Part shown: one piece after another, positions 1 through 11,010 of the stretch
Layout of the letters: each line of letters opens with the position of its first letter
Position numbering within the stretch: the stretch's first letter is position 1
The notes under the pieces: model-generated
What the model saw: the letters and a program-made list of their open reading frames with translations, nothing else
Told to the model about the DNA's origin: nothing
Databases searched by the model: none
NCBI GenBank assembly: GCA_002946415.1
Contig: NJPS01000067.1
Coordinates: 124,001-188,000 of the forward strand
Length of the DNA stretch: 64,000 bases
Direction: 5' to 3'
DNA from: Rutstroemia sp. NJR-2017a BVV2
Taxonomy: Eukaryota > Ascomycota > Leotiomycetes > Helotiales > Rutstroemiaceae
Position numbers and translations under genes: made by a program

Positions 1-2
1 TA

Positions 3-1420
3 TTAGTATAATGTTCGGGTATCACTTAAATAATCAACAGTTGGTCGGGTAGTGAGTGCACCCCTGGTGATTATAGAAGAATTCCAAGTCAATATACTAC
101 CCTTATATGCCGACCATATCCAAGTGAAAGTCTCCACTTCCGGTCCTAGAATCACGATCGGCTTAGAAGGCTGTAAATTCGAATGTGTATTGATCGGCAT
201 CTTATCTTGTGATTTCCCTTTGACCAGAAGTGATTTAATCCCCAGCCACTTATCTGCATTCTTGGTTGCAGCCTTCAATGCTTCCGGTGGATCTGGGGGA
301 GCCACTACTTCCCAAGGCTTAGGCTTACCCGCTTTCCATACCACTGCGAAATCCAGAACAGTCCCGAAATACTTGAACCAAAGTTTGGTGATATCGTAAA
401 AATTACGAACATCGACAGACCTTCCTTCGAATTCCATTCTGATACTGGTAATTTTCGTGCCGATGGGAAAAAAGACCGATGGATCATTTGTAGGAATTTT
501 TGTGAAGCCTCTGAATCAGTAGTTAGCAGGCATTCGTCCTCTGCGAGTATTAGATATACTTACTTGAGATATATCTTAGTAAGGCGCTGGCGTTTGGTTT
601 CAACCATGGTCTTAAAAGCGTCCCAGTTCTCATCTGAGAGGATAAAGGTATGTTCTTGGTAGAAAGATTCGATGACTTCGTTATATAAGACAGAATCTGG
701 GCGAAGAGCTGCAATCAACCCTGTCGAAAGTCCATCAATCCTCATCGCGCTGGAGAATATCATTTTTCGAATTTCGGCGGGGAGTTGGCGAAGATCCAAA
801 GTGTGCTCCTGAACAGAATTTTTAATTCCTCCAGTGACCTGGCAATTGTAGAGCTTTGACTTGTAAAGGCCACAACTACTTAGTTCGCTATCAAATAGAA
901 TTGAATGAATAGCTAAACTGCTATCAATAAAGCAATTTCGAATCTGGCTGGCCCTATTCGCAGTCGAACTGAATATTTCGGTATGATGTATGCTGCCACC
1001 CTCAATCTCACAACACGAAACGAATGGTATTGTCGAGGAAGTGTCGTGTTCGCCTAGGACTTTCTTCCGAACTCTGCAGTCTATAAGCTGAGATGTCTCA
1101 ATCTTCCCTCCGTAGATAGTACACTCGATGAGGATGCAGTCTCTTAGTTCAGAATTATGGATCGTCGTCCGGAAGAGGACATATCCGGACAGAGTCCCAC
1201 GGAATAGAATCTCGCATACTTTAAACTCTGGAGCTTCCCGACCTGCCACTATCTCCCGCAATTTGATGTGGTGAAGAGGAGGTCCCAAACGAGTCTGGCC
1301 ATAGAGTATGATTAATGGGTTCTGGAGATTTGCCGGTCGAGCCGGAACTAAAGATTCCGATTCTCTAATGAAATCATTTAGCTCAGCTTCGATATTTTCT
1401 AAGCTTTCAGCAGAAGTCAT
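3..1420 (-). CDS. Fungal unknown protein with beta-helix-like repeats and LPAEIR-type motif, 454 aa, two exons
   Basis: Two exons (1420-564 and 510-3) are joined by an intron at 563-511 with donor GTAAGT, branch GCTAAC and acceptor CAG; the phase-2 junction restores one frame of 454 codons plus stop, so the gene is complete at the window edge. The middle of exon 1 (about residues 70-195) is a run of short imperfect repeats rich in C, S, I and charged residues (for example LRDCILIECTIYGG and IRNCFIDSSL), like a pentapeptide or right-handed beta-helix surface. It is followed by LDLRQLPAEIRKMIF, an F-box/2EXR-like motif common in fungal unknowns, and then ALRPDSVLYNEVIESFYQ, typical of the same families. 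The second exon matches nothing I recognise. No signal peptide or membrane segment is seen. The structure is well supported by splicing; the function is unknown. Confidence 0.75.
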
Positions 1421-1949
1421 CGTAGTTGTTCTATGCTAGAGATCCAGCTTAGCTTGATGTGACTTTTGGACTGTGGATTTTACCTGCCTAGATGAGGATA
1501 AAAAGTTTGAAGGCTGATTAGAAGAGCTCATTGACCGAAAAAGCGGTGAAGCGGAGGTCGCTCACCTGGAAAGCGGGGTCAGTAATTCAGGGTAGTAATC
1601 TATACAGGCTATGAAGAGCGTTTCAAACAGTTGTGTTTGTAGGTATGCCTCGAAATCGGACTTGGGATTTCTCAACTCTTTGATGTTGAATAAACATCGA
1701 CTTATTTGGTAAAACATTATTGACTATTAGGGCGTCTGCATCGCTGCCCAGTTCTATATACAGATGTGTGACATCCTTTCCCATTCCCATTCAACTGGCG
1801 AGTGCGCAAAACCGAGCACAACTCGCTGGCCCTAACGCCAATCATTGCAGTGTAAAAACCATTGATAACCCCTCGTTGCCTCAGACCATCACATTCCCAT
1901 CTCCTCCTCAATTAATATCCATAATTACCAAGAATTCTCTCATCCCATA
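1421..1949. other. Intergenic, nothing recognised
   Basis: This lies between the start of the two-exon unknown gene and the stop of the GH76 gene, both on the minus strand. It should hold the promoter of the former and the 3' UTR of the latter. No repeat, RNA gene or convincing open frame was seen. Confidence 0.5.
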
Positions 1950-3110
1950 TTATACCGTCCATGCACCTCCCACTGCTACCGCTGCAACCAACGCATCCAA
2001 GGCCGAACTCTGCGTCGAAGCATTCGCCGGCGCAACAAATGGTCCTGCCCAATTAACACTCAACTGGTTTGTCCCATCATCCCTATCATTCGCCCAAATA
2101 CTCTGAGCATTCGCCGCAATAAACGTCAAGTACGCATCATCTGGCGACACCTGCTGCAACTTTTGTAAATTACGCATGAAAACCCCCTTAAACTGCGCTC
2201 CATCGGCTCCACAGTTTGGCTCGCAAGGATCATGAAGAATGCCGTTTGAATCCGAGAGTGCGGTGATAGCTGCTGTCGCAATATTCTTAGCAGTGTTGAG
2301 GTATGCGGGGTTGCGCGTGGCAGCGGCGAGTTCCACGAGGGCGCCGACAATGACTCCTTGATTGTAAGACCAGACTGTTTGGCCGTTGTTGACGCATTCA
2401 GTTGTAAGACCGTCGTTGACGAGGTTTTGGGAGTTGATCATGCCGGATTGTTGGAACCATGTCCATTGACTTTTGGCGGTATTGAGATAGTCTCGGTTGA
2501 AGGGAACACGGTTGGCGAGATGTGCGGCGACGGAGAGGTAGAGTTCATTGGCAATGGCGTTGACGTAAGTGTGGTCTTTATCCCACCAGATTCCACCACC
2601 GCAAGGGGTTGTGCTGCCTTTCTTCATGTCGGCGAAGATGTCTTGCGCCATGATCAGGTATGAAGGGTTGTAGGTTACGTCGTAAGCTTGGATCCAGGCC
2701 AATGCCCACCAACCCTCGTCGTCGTAGTAATCATTCAGGAAGCCTGTTGGATTGACCGTTTGAGGTAGAAGCATGCCAATTGGGAAATCCTGGTAGAATG
2801 AATGATAATTAAAATTTGGCAGGACGACCTTCTTCATCTGAAGATTGTGTTTCTGGGCTTGTGAGAATGTGTTGGCGAATACGTTGGACACAGTCCATTT
2901 CACTGAAACGTCAATAGCTGCGAGATCACCCAGAACTGTGATGCAGTTGGCGGAATTCCACCATCCTGTCGTATCCCAAAGACCACTTGTGACATTATAC
3001 CAAGTCTGTAAAGTGTTCAAGGCATCTTTGGCATTCGAATCGTACTGTGAGTAATGACAATCTACCCCAGCCAAGGGGAGGACAGAACAGGCAAGGGAGC
3101 TTATACGCAT
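1950..3110 (-). CDS. Secreted GH76 alpha-1,6-mannanase-like enzyme
   Basis: This is a single exon of 386 aa. The first ~18 residues (MRISSLACSVLPLAGVDC) look like a short signal peptide. Family GH76 covers bacterial endo-alpha-1,6-mannanases and the fungal Dfg5/Dcw1 proteins, which act on the mannan core of cell-wall and GPI glycans. Support includes the tandem aspartate pair in NDYYDDEGWWALAW (D130/D131), the family's catalytic Asp-Asp, the motif GGGIWWDK, and the repeated aromatic helices of an (alpha/alpha)6 barrel (NELYLSVAAHLA, WSYNQGVIVGALVEL). The length is close to a bare catalytic domain. There is no obvious C-terminal GPI-attachment tail, so this is more likely a secreted enzyme than an anchored Dfg5 type. 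The likely role is wall remodelling or degradation of fungal mannan; the substrate is inferred from the family only. Confidence 0.88.
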   Translation of the reverse strand: MRISSLACSVLPLAGVDCHYSQYDSNAKDALNTLQTWYNVTSGLWDTTGWWNSANCITVLGDLAAIDVSVKWTVSNVFANTFSQAQKHNLQMKKVVLPNFNYHSFYQDFPIGMLLPQTVNPTGFLNDYYDDEGWWALAWIQAYDVTYNPSYLIMAQDIFADMKKGSTTPCGGGIWWDKDHTYVNAIANELYLSVAAHLANRVPFNRDYLNTAKSQWTWFQQSGMINSQNLVNDGLTTECVNNGQTVWSYNQGVIVGALVELAAATRNPAYLNTAKNIATAAITALSDSNGILHDPCEPNCGADGAQFKGVFMRNLQKLQQVSPDDAYLTFIAANAQSIWANDRDDGTNQLSVNWAGPFVAPANASTQSSALDALVAAVAVGGAWTV

Positions 3111-4985
3111 GATAGCTGATAACGAGGAGAAGGAGGTGAAGGATGAGGTATCTTATGCGACTTCATTTTGTAAACAAGAGCAGTCTCCGAAGTTCTTATT
3201 CGTTTTGGAAAATGAACTGCCATTGTCCCAAATTTCAAATGAGTACAACAAACCGTGAGACGGGTCAGCGCGTCATAGTGCGTGGTCCTACCAGCTGCTG
3301 CGAACAGTGAAACATGAATCGTAAAATCCTAGCATTGTGCAAGCACTTGTAGTAACACACGGAAGTGAACGATAAGGGACATCAATGATGAAGATATCAA
3401 GAGTTTGCCGGAGATCACTTGACCTAGAAAGAGTCGGTAGTACCGGATCATATGCGAAGCTAAACTTAGAAACTTCTTAGCCTTGAGTAAATTACACGCC
3501 GATGTAAGCTACGACTCGGATATAAGGAAAGAATTCGCTCAACCATCTCACTGGAAGGATGTCTCGTGATATGAAACATCGAATTTCCCTTTCACCACTT
3601 GACCTGCCGAAACTTGCAACTTTGGAGAATACTGCTTCGGCAATTTTACCCACTCGGTTAATTTGTGCGGCTTACTTAGTAGAGGGCCCACGAGATAGTG
3701 CACCGGCAGCCTGTTCTTACCTCTTCGTGGAGACATTGAACGCAATTGACTCGTGCCAAGAACATCTGATCACAAAGTTGAAGACGATCTGCCGCTGCGA
3801 GTAACTAGGTTCCACATTTTCAACGTAGATGAACTGCAAGGTTTGATCGCGTGGGAATGGACCCCAGGAAGGCGTGAATGGGTAGACGTTACATTGTGCC
3901 GAGATCGGCCCTAAGATGACCTGTAACTGCGAGCTTGTGACAAAAATCCTGTTATGGTAGATCGGATTCCTCATCGGAACAGTAATCAATGACCGCCACG
4001 ACGACAAGAAATGGCAGCTTTCATGGCATTGGTGTACATTGCCTTGGTTGTTCACGAGTACATCGCAATGCTATACACAGGTGTCTCGCAAAGTCAATGA
4101 TAAGACGGGTCCCTGAATTTTGCGTGAAAGCCACTGGGCCGAGGTATGCAGCTGTTGTGTAAGGGACGGTCTACCTCGCTACCAGCAGTCTTTAGCGAAG
4201 GAAAGTATTGCAGTGGGACCAGGAGCAGAATCTCGGCTATGCAGAACATTTGGCCCGATTGACCTCACGACGGGGAGTCGGGGAGTTCGTAAGTTGCTAT
4301 CCCTTAGTCAAAGCTCAGAGACACTTCATTTTCCAAGGTGGATCGAAGCTGGGAGTGCAAAATGAGTAAAAGTCCATTCATAAGAAAAACCAAGGCTTGA
4401 GACAATGGAAACCTCTCTGACATCATGCTTCAATGTGCATTGTGCACATTATGCACATGGATAATGTTTGATGATCGATGAGGATTGTTGTCAAAAGAGG
4501 GGCACATGATTGCCAATGATTTGAGCAACACCGAATCTGAAATTCGGAGAGCCATATGTGACCCATGAAAATGCTTGCCAATCCTACTGTCGTGATCTGG
4601 TAACTCAGACCGACAATTGTGAGGTGTCCGACTCAGACGACTCAACGAAATGAAAGAAACTGTGTTACAATCTGGGAAGTCGCTAAAGTTCTAAGACGGG
4701 GAAGAAAACGTATGGCCACGACCGCAAGATACAAGATCAAGAACCCGGATTTCAAGCTGAAATAGAAGCCAGGCGCTGCGGAATCTAATCCTGTATCAGC
4801 TCGAAGATTATTTGATGCAGGCTGATAGGCGGTTCGTATGTTTAGATGGTAAGTTAATCTCGAAGTGACTCGAGATTGTATCTGAAGATCATTCGTATCT
4901 GGGCAGCAAATGTATGTATTCGGTAACGTCAATCTTGAAAAATACTCCTGGAATGCCAATCCACTGCCCTTTAGATGCTAGGAAT
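3111..4985. other. Gene-poor spacer of 1.9 kb
   Basis: This lies upstream of the GH76 gene and downstream of the carboxylesterase stop. Both strands carry only short frames of about 60-110 codons, without recognisable motifs, splice-linked continuations or coding-like composition. No tandem repeat or tRNA signature was seen. The part next to 3110 must contain the GH76 promoter. Confidence 0.5.
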
Positions 4986-6636
4986 TTACATCTTTGATAT
5001 TTTGGTTGCCGTTCGTCTATCCTTGGCATGTCTTGTATATTGCCAAAGTCGTAACTTCTCCTCAAGCACCTCATCTGGTCTGATCTCGATCGTCCCATCT
5101 GATGTCAAATATCTCACTTCTTCCAAAGAATGCGTACCCCAATCCACGTCCTCACCAATGATAAACGCTGCCATGGGCTTCAACCATTCTCGGATAATGT
5201 ACTTTTCTGCATCGGTCAACGAATCACCATCACCAAAGAACCAAATGGATGAATCAGTGCCGTGAGTTGCTCCAAGATCTTTTGGTAGCCTCTTATCAAC
5301 ACTCTGAGTTCTCCAATCAATCCTGTAGCGATGTATATTGCTCAATGGGAGCTGATGAGAAATTGTTTCGATAAATCCGCGCATGGTGGCGTGGATTTGT
5401 AAATCGGCGTATAATTTTCCGAATATGTCGATCCAGTCGTTCTTTGCTTGAGGTGGTGAGTCGAGGGGTAGCATGAGATTCTGGCATACGTTGAGGGCAA
5501 TATTCCGGGGATAGTCCCACGATAATCGATCAACCAATGACTCGTATGAATACGGCGGATAAGCTGCTTTGTAGAGATGGAACTCTTGAGTGAGATCACC
5601 GATCATGATCTTGATGCCGAGCTCCTTCATCCTTCTGCCAAAGGAGCCATCATGTAGACTCTGAAAGAGATCAATCGAAACGAAGTCACCATCCAAAATG
5701 GGCCGTACAAACTTTTGCTTCATGTTCTGTACCGCTGAGATAAGTTCTTGGGAGCTCTTTTCCCGAAGTCGTTCGACTTTCTCGGGGCCAGTCAACGTCT
5801 TTGGAATCCCCAGTACTGCGACCAAGTCATCAAATTGCTGCTGGGCTTCCGACAATCCCTTTGGTTCTACTCCACAGCCATTCGACCACATGATAATCCG
5901 ACGAATGATTTGCCTGTTGGCATTGGGTCCGATATCGTGAGCGAGCTGATGAAACGTAGAATAGGCTCCAGCCGAAAGACCACCAACAGTAATGTTATTC
6001 TGGTTTCCACCAAAGCTTGTAATGCTATCATAAGTCCATTCGAGAGCCATGCGCTGATCCCAAAACCCTACATTCGCAGCGCGACCAGTGTCTGAAGCAT
6101 GATCTAGAAGTTCGCGGGACGCCAGGAAACCAAAGACTCCCAAGCGATAATTGGGACAGACGAAAATACACTTGACGTCGGTGTCACTGATTAGGCATGA
6201 CGGATCATTTGAATTATTCGATCCATATTGTAGAAAGCCACCGTCTTCCACGTATCAGCTGAAATTATCCCCTGTGATAATCGTGTTCGGTGCACTTACG
6301 GATATAGAAAAAGACTGGCCAACCATCCTTGGGTGGTTGGCCTACTGGCACATAAATATTACATTGTAAACAGTCCTCATCGCAAGATTGTGCCGCCATA
6401 GAAGGCTGAGGACATGGTGATGAAGGGGCATTGAATTTCCTTGAGGTCGATGATCCATATGAGAATGTAGGCGATAGCGGAAATGGCTTTTGCCAACGAC
6501 TTCTGCCCGTCGGAGGTACCGCGTAAGGGACCCGCGAGTAGCGATAACATTTCGGTGTGCCCTTAGTAGCATCGAGAAGTACTGTCCCTACAAGTGTACC
6601 TTTGCCTTTGATAGTCACCCATGGAGCAGCTGCCAT
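4986..6636 (-). CDS. Type-B carboxylesterase/lipase (alpha/beta hydrolase), 531 aa, two exons
   Basis: Exon 1 is 6636-6300 and exon 2 is 6244-4986, with an intron at 6299-6245 (donor GTAAGT, acceptor AAG). This acceptor was chosen over two upstream CAG sites: one is out of phase and the other leaves an in-frame stop, whereas this one restores FYI-H-GGFLQYG, the oxyanion-hole HGG of the family. The nucleophile is in GGLSAGAY (Ser about 203) and a triad histidine is plausible in GATHGTDSS (about 440). Other family signatures are CPNYRLGVFGF and NVGFWDQRMALEW. The start is the first ATG in frame; codons farther upstream have no ATG. No signal peptide is evident, so an intracellular esterase is likely. 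The substrate is unknown. It stands alone, 1.9 kb from the GH76 gene. Confidence 0.88.
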
Positions 6637-7459
6637 GATGGCAAGACTCCTTGATGCTATCGTTGTCTCGCGTTTCGAGAGATAGCCGGTCCTACTTGGA
6701 GATGGCGGAGAGCGGAGGGGCGCGGGCGCGGTTCCCAAGTTAATTAGACTCAGCGAAATACCAGCGGTTTCTAATCATACCAGGCAGTGGATTTGATTCT
6801 GCTTAGATCCTCTGGTGTTATATTGCCATCACCGTTACTCTAATTGAATACATTTATGAAGTCGTCGGTTGAGTGATGTTTGTGTTTATTGGAATACATT
6901 TCGCATACAGTACGAGGGTTGGTGTCGGGACTGGGAGAATTTCGGAGTCCGAGGCCTGGCACGCCAGTGGCTGCCCTTCTAATGACGCTTTGGCTTCTCC
7001 TTGCTAAACTTCAAATTTCGTAGCCGCCATAGTGAATGAAGAGATTCTTGACTTGCTGGATACTGTATCTTTGAGAATTTCTACGCCCCGTATCCAACGA
7101 GTAATTAAGACTCCCATGTTTTCTTTCCCTGACTCGGCCAAACTGACTTTGGTGGATAGACACTAGACCGTGCCCCTTCAGCGTACGCGTTTCTCCAGCG
7201 CCCAGACGACTCTCCACGGCGTCGTCATCAACTCACCTATGCTGGCTTCCTTGATCAAGGCTGGAATCCCAGGCCAAGATGTAGCGTCTATACCGCCCTA
7301 GCAAGCGATTATCAAACCCAATATTAACACATATAGAACAGAGGCGCAATCTGCCTGTACAAGAACCTATGATGTGATGGCGAACTCGAAATTCGGTGTT
7401 GGACTCATTCTCCAAAAAGAATACACCGCAATCCAATATTCGACGACGGCCGATGCTGA
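6637..7459. other. Spacer upstream of carboxylesterase
   Basis: This holds the presumed carboxylesterase promoter. Only short minus-strand frames near 7011-7532 are present and none shows a recognisable motif. The right part could include exons or decayed sequence belonging to the membrane-protein-like frame that begins at about 7460, but I could not connect them. Confidence 0.4.
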
Positions 7460-7912
7460 TATACCTCTGGTTGGGCTCTCTACGTTGGCAACTCCTACTT
7501 ATCTGCGGACGCGCAGTATGGCTCTGGTTCATCTACTACGTGTTACTCTTGGATCCACTATCGAGGACCATATGGCTACGGAATGTTGTTCTCCTTAATT
7601 ATAACAATTTGTTATATTTGGTATCTAACGAGCTTCACGCGCTCGAATCAAGGGGTGTTGGTTGGACGTCCTTGAAGATATGGAACCTTCTCGCCATTTC
7701 GTGCACGGCATATGTATTCTGCTTCCCGCCGATGGGCAAGTGCCATTTTTCTATCCATTATTCTTGGGTGTGGAAGAAGTATCAGTCGTCGGTTGAGCGG
7801 ACCACTGCGCACGAGGGCCTTGGTGTGGGACCCGGACCGAAAGCGCGTTTGTTCTAAAAGTCTCGTTTCATTCTTCATGCAGTTGACCAAGCGGCATTTG
7901 TTTTTGTAAATC
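7460..7912 (+). pseudogene. Possible decayed membrane-protein gene with an in-frame TGA
   Basis: One frame is open from 7460 to 7672, is interrupted by a single TGA at 7673-7675, then is open again to a stop at 7910-7912. The first part reads WIHYRGPYGYGMLFSLIIT followed by further hydrophobic residues, a good membrane segment flanked by Gly/Tyr/Arg. The second part contains WASAIFLSIILGCG and RTRALVWDPDRKR, which read like real protein. The TGA falls between GRP and RYGTF, where a Trp codon (TGG) is one base away. No ATG start or clean 5' splice was found, and another TGA lies at 7457-7459. This could be a pseudogene, or an exon pair with an intron I missed. The family is not identified. Confidence 0.3.
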
Positions 7913-10121
7913 CACGTTACATGTCCTAAACTTGGCTGAGGTGTAAGCACAGCACAGCCTTGAGCACATTATCGCTTTCTAGGAATGTTATGGCCGCGGT
8001 CGATAGCGGCTTGTTGGTTTGTGGGTCTTCTGCAACGGCGGGAAAGGACAGAAAGCCGCCACCGTAGCCAGACTAGGCATCCATAATTTGGCCCTTTGGC
8101 TGGGTTTTGCACATCCTTCTAAACCCCTGTCTATTCCTTGGTATTTGCACGACAATTCGGTCCGGCATTTCTTCATACATTAATCCTGAAGATTCTCGTC
8201 GCCGAATTAACCATTTCCAAAGTGTTGCTACAACAAGTTCATGCGTTTCTGTACACGAATCTCATGAAACTGCGCCTACTGGACACTACAGAATCTTGCA
8301 CAATTCTGTACATTGACTTGAACACGAAGAGGGATGATTCAGTGGTGATTCCGGATGATTAGCATGTCGGTATTACCCATCCAACATCTGGGGAAAAGCT
8401 CCATGGTGTTTGTTAAAGTATTTAATCTCCACGCTCCGTCATATTAATCAGTCTGGAAAGGTGGTTGTCTACTTTGCTGGTTATGGGTTATGCTTCCCCA
8501 AAGTACACCACTACCAGAGTAGCGACAAAATGGTACGATTAAACACTATCCTCCCAATCACGCGCGACTAGAACCACAGAACTACGAATGGGGATGGTGA
8601 TCTTACAGACGTAACAGTCGCTCTCCAGACTCTAGGTTCAGAACTAGAGTTGCTCTCATCATAGCAGTTAATCTAGAACCTCCCATATGTCTTTATTTAC
8701 TATAGGTCTATGGGATGCATATATGCATAGGGAAGTCATATAGATATTTGGGAGTCCTTTAACTTTATTTTCATGATAGGTCTATCGGAAGTATATTGAG
8801 AGAGCTGTGTTTGAAATAAGTTATCCCAACCTAGTCTAGCTATGAAACAAAGATGTGGGAGGTTAATCTCCCATAGCTCTATAGGAGAAAGCATCTTGGC
8901 CTCACAGCAGTGGCTGAATACGAATTAGAGCACTTTGCAACCCGCGATGGCTCTAGCGTGAGGTCATAAAGTATAGTGGATTGGCCCCTCCTGAGACGTC
9001 GCTGGATGTATTGCGGGCAACTTTTCAGGATCAAAGGGCCTGAAACCTGGAACCCAACACTGTTACTGTGGCTCCTGTCCCTTGGACACTCTTGGAAAGT
9101 GAGGGAATAGATACAAGGGTATAGATACAAGGGTATAACGGGAGCGATTGATAGACCACTTAGTTCAGGTGGATCTTGATGTTCGGGGTCCAGCCCACCA
9201 ATATTCTTGATTTAGGAAGGGAACAGTACCCTGTACCCCGTGCAATACCCGAGGATGAACCAAACTTCCGCTAGAATCTGGGATATAAGGTTATCCCTGC
9301 ATCCTGCACGCCGAGAGATCAGATGCTGAGCGTCTGGAGCTAAATCTTCCGAAAGGTGGGGATGAGCTAATCCATTCATGGTGTCTTACTCAGCTCTATT
9401 CTGAGCCCTATTGCTAGATGCGTACCGCCATCGGACAAAGTTTCAAAGCACGGCGGCAATCTACAACCATGAACTATTTTAAATGCTTATGTTTGGAATT
9501 TTCCGAATGGCAGATATCGGTCAGGACCAGTGAAGGACGACTTAGTGGGATTTCAGTACTCAGTACTTTTTATACACCTCATTCAAGAAATATATCTTCC
9601 CTTAATGATATATTCTACTATAATAAAATTTCAGAAGCTCAGGTTTCTTCCTAGTGAGTTAATTATAGCGTGTTCCATTGAGAATTCCACTATGTCAGTA
9701 CATCCTCAATATCACAGAGCATATATGCATATATAGTATAACCTCAATATCGGCCACAGTATCACCAATTGTACGCTAAGCCCTACACTAATTACGCAAC
9801 TCTGGCCCAAAGTAAAGATATGTTGGAAATGCTAGCCGTTATACTTGTACCGATAAGCGCTGTACACTGTACTGGTAGCCTCAACCCCCATAGTAACCTC
9901 TAGGCTTGGTTTAAACTCCCGTAGGACTCAAGCCACTCTCTCCACCAATCAACTTACAAATTTCTGCTCCGGCCGGCGGCCTCATATCTAGACCGGTCTC
10001 AGGTTGTCTCAATAGTCCTCGAGACTTAGGACATAATCTTACCTATCTTTGATGACGTTGGCGCCTAGTACTTTCTAAGTTCTTATGGATTTTAGAGTTG
10101 CTAAGGTTAATGTGAGAACAG
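7913..10121. other. Gene-poor, AT-leaning spacer
   Basis: Only short open frames are present. One stretch near 8425-8560 reads like protein on the plus strand (SGKVVVYFAGYG) but has stops soon after and no start. A small 15-bp duplication (gatacaagggtata) lies near 9110-9140. No gene, tRNA or transposon was identified. The segment from about 7913 to 8362 may be further decay of the preceding membrane-protein-like frame. Confidence 0.4.
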
Positions 10122-10267
10122 GGTAGATCTGATCTCAGCCGGCCTTTGTACAATAACGCCAGGAAGCTCACAGCCATGGAAGGACACAGCGTGGGAGAGA
10201 GGTAAATCTGATGTCAGCCAGCCTTCCTATAACAACGTCAAGAAGCTCACAGCCATGGAAGGACACA
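10122..10267. repeat. Imperfect 67-bp direct repeat, period 79 bp
   Basis: Copy 1 is 10122-10188 and copy 2 is 10201-10267. Both start ggta(g/a)atctgat and both end with the shared run gaagctcacagccatggaag followed by gacaca. The internal differences are substitutions only, so the copies align without gaps. They lie about 350 bp upstream of the start codon of the small secreted cysteine-rich protein gene. Confidence 0.85.
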
Positions 10268-10619
10268 AGTCTTGTCGCTGGCTATTGGCATGGCTTCACT
10301 CACAATTACTGGCAACTAGCACGACCTAGTTGGCCTTCCATCCTCTTCTTGGCCAAACAAATCCTTAGGGTCGTGAGCATTCCTAAGGAGCGTGGAAAGA
10401 TCATTAAGGGGACAAAAAAGATGAGCCTGGATAATATATAAAGCCTAAAGATGTGAACTGTGTAATTCTTTCTACATCATCAACTCATCCATATCTACAA
10501 GACAATCCAGACCGTCATTCATTACCTCCACAATCTAGTCACTTTAACATCAACACCAGAACGCAAAGCATCTAGAACACCAGACACCAAGCATCTTCAA
10601 TCATAACAACACTCTCAAA
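10268..10619 (+). promoter_or_regulatory. Promoter and leader of the secreted cysteine-rich protein gene
   Basis: A TATATAAA box lies at 10435-10442, 178 bp before the ATG at 10620. The leader after it is rich in CA and short pyrimidine runs, typical of a fungal 5' UTR, and the start context is caaaATGA. The TATA box and leader support real transcription of the small gene. No other element was recognised. Confidence 0.6.
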
Positions 10620-11010
10620 ATGAAGTTCTTCGCTGTCCAAATCATTGCCCTCCTCGCCACCGGCGCCCTCGCCTTCCCTAGCCAACTCGAAGCCGGTCAA
10701 CTAGAAGTACGCGATCTTCCTGAGTGCACGAACACTGTCCCCGCCTGTTTCGGCGGTGAAAACAAGGGAGTCACCAACTGTCGTTGCAGTGGTATGCACC
10801 CAACCAACGCAGAGGCAAACACATGTGATGTCTGGGTGTGCCCGGGAACTTCTCAGAACGTTGTAAGTTTGTTGCCACTTTCACCTTTCTCACTTATATG
10901 TCCTGTTTTCCGATCCTTGCAGGTGGGTGAATACGCAATACATTTGCTAATGAAGGTTCTCTTTTTAGGCTGTTTGTGGTGCAGATGGCACTGGATGCAT
11001 GTGGATCTAA
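10620..11010 (+). CDS. Small secreted cysteine-rich protein, effector-like, 94 aa, two exons
   Basis: Exon 1 is 10620-10862 and exon 2 is 10969-11010. The 106-nt intron has donor GTAAGT, branch GCTAAT and acceptor TAG at a phase-0 junction. Residues 1-18 (MKFFAVQIIALLATGALA) are a classic signal peptide. The mature part has eight cysteines at 36, 43, 54, 56, 69, 74, 84 and 91, an even number fit for four disulfides. Reading through the intron instead gives a 162-residue product without the last two cysteines of the pattern, so the spliced form is preferred. Small size, secretion signal, cysteine content and the repeat-containing, gene-poor surroundings fit an effector or other apoplastic protein. 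I recognise no named family, and effector function is inference only. Confidence 0.8.

Noticed and set aside
8425..8560. Caspase-like peptide VVVYFAGYG
   Set aside because: One short resemblance without the catalytic His-Gly context, flanked by stops; not enough to call a metacaspase remnant.
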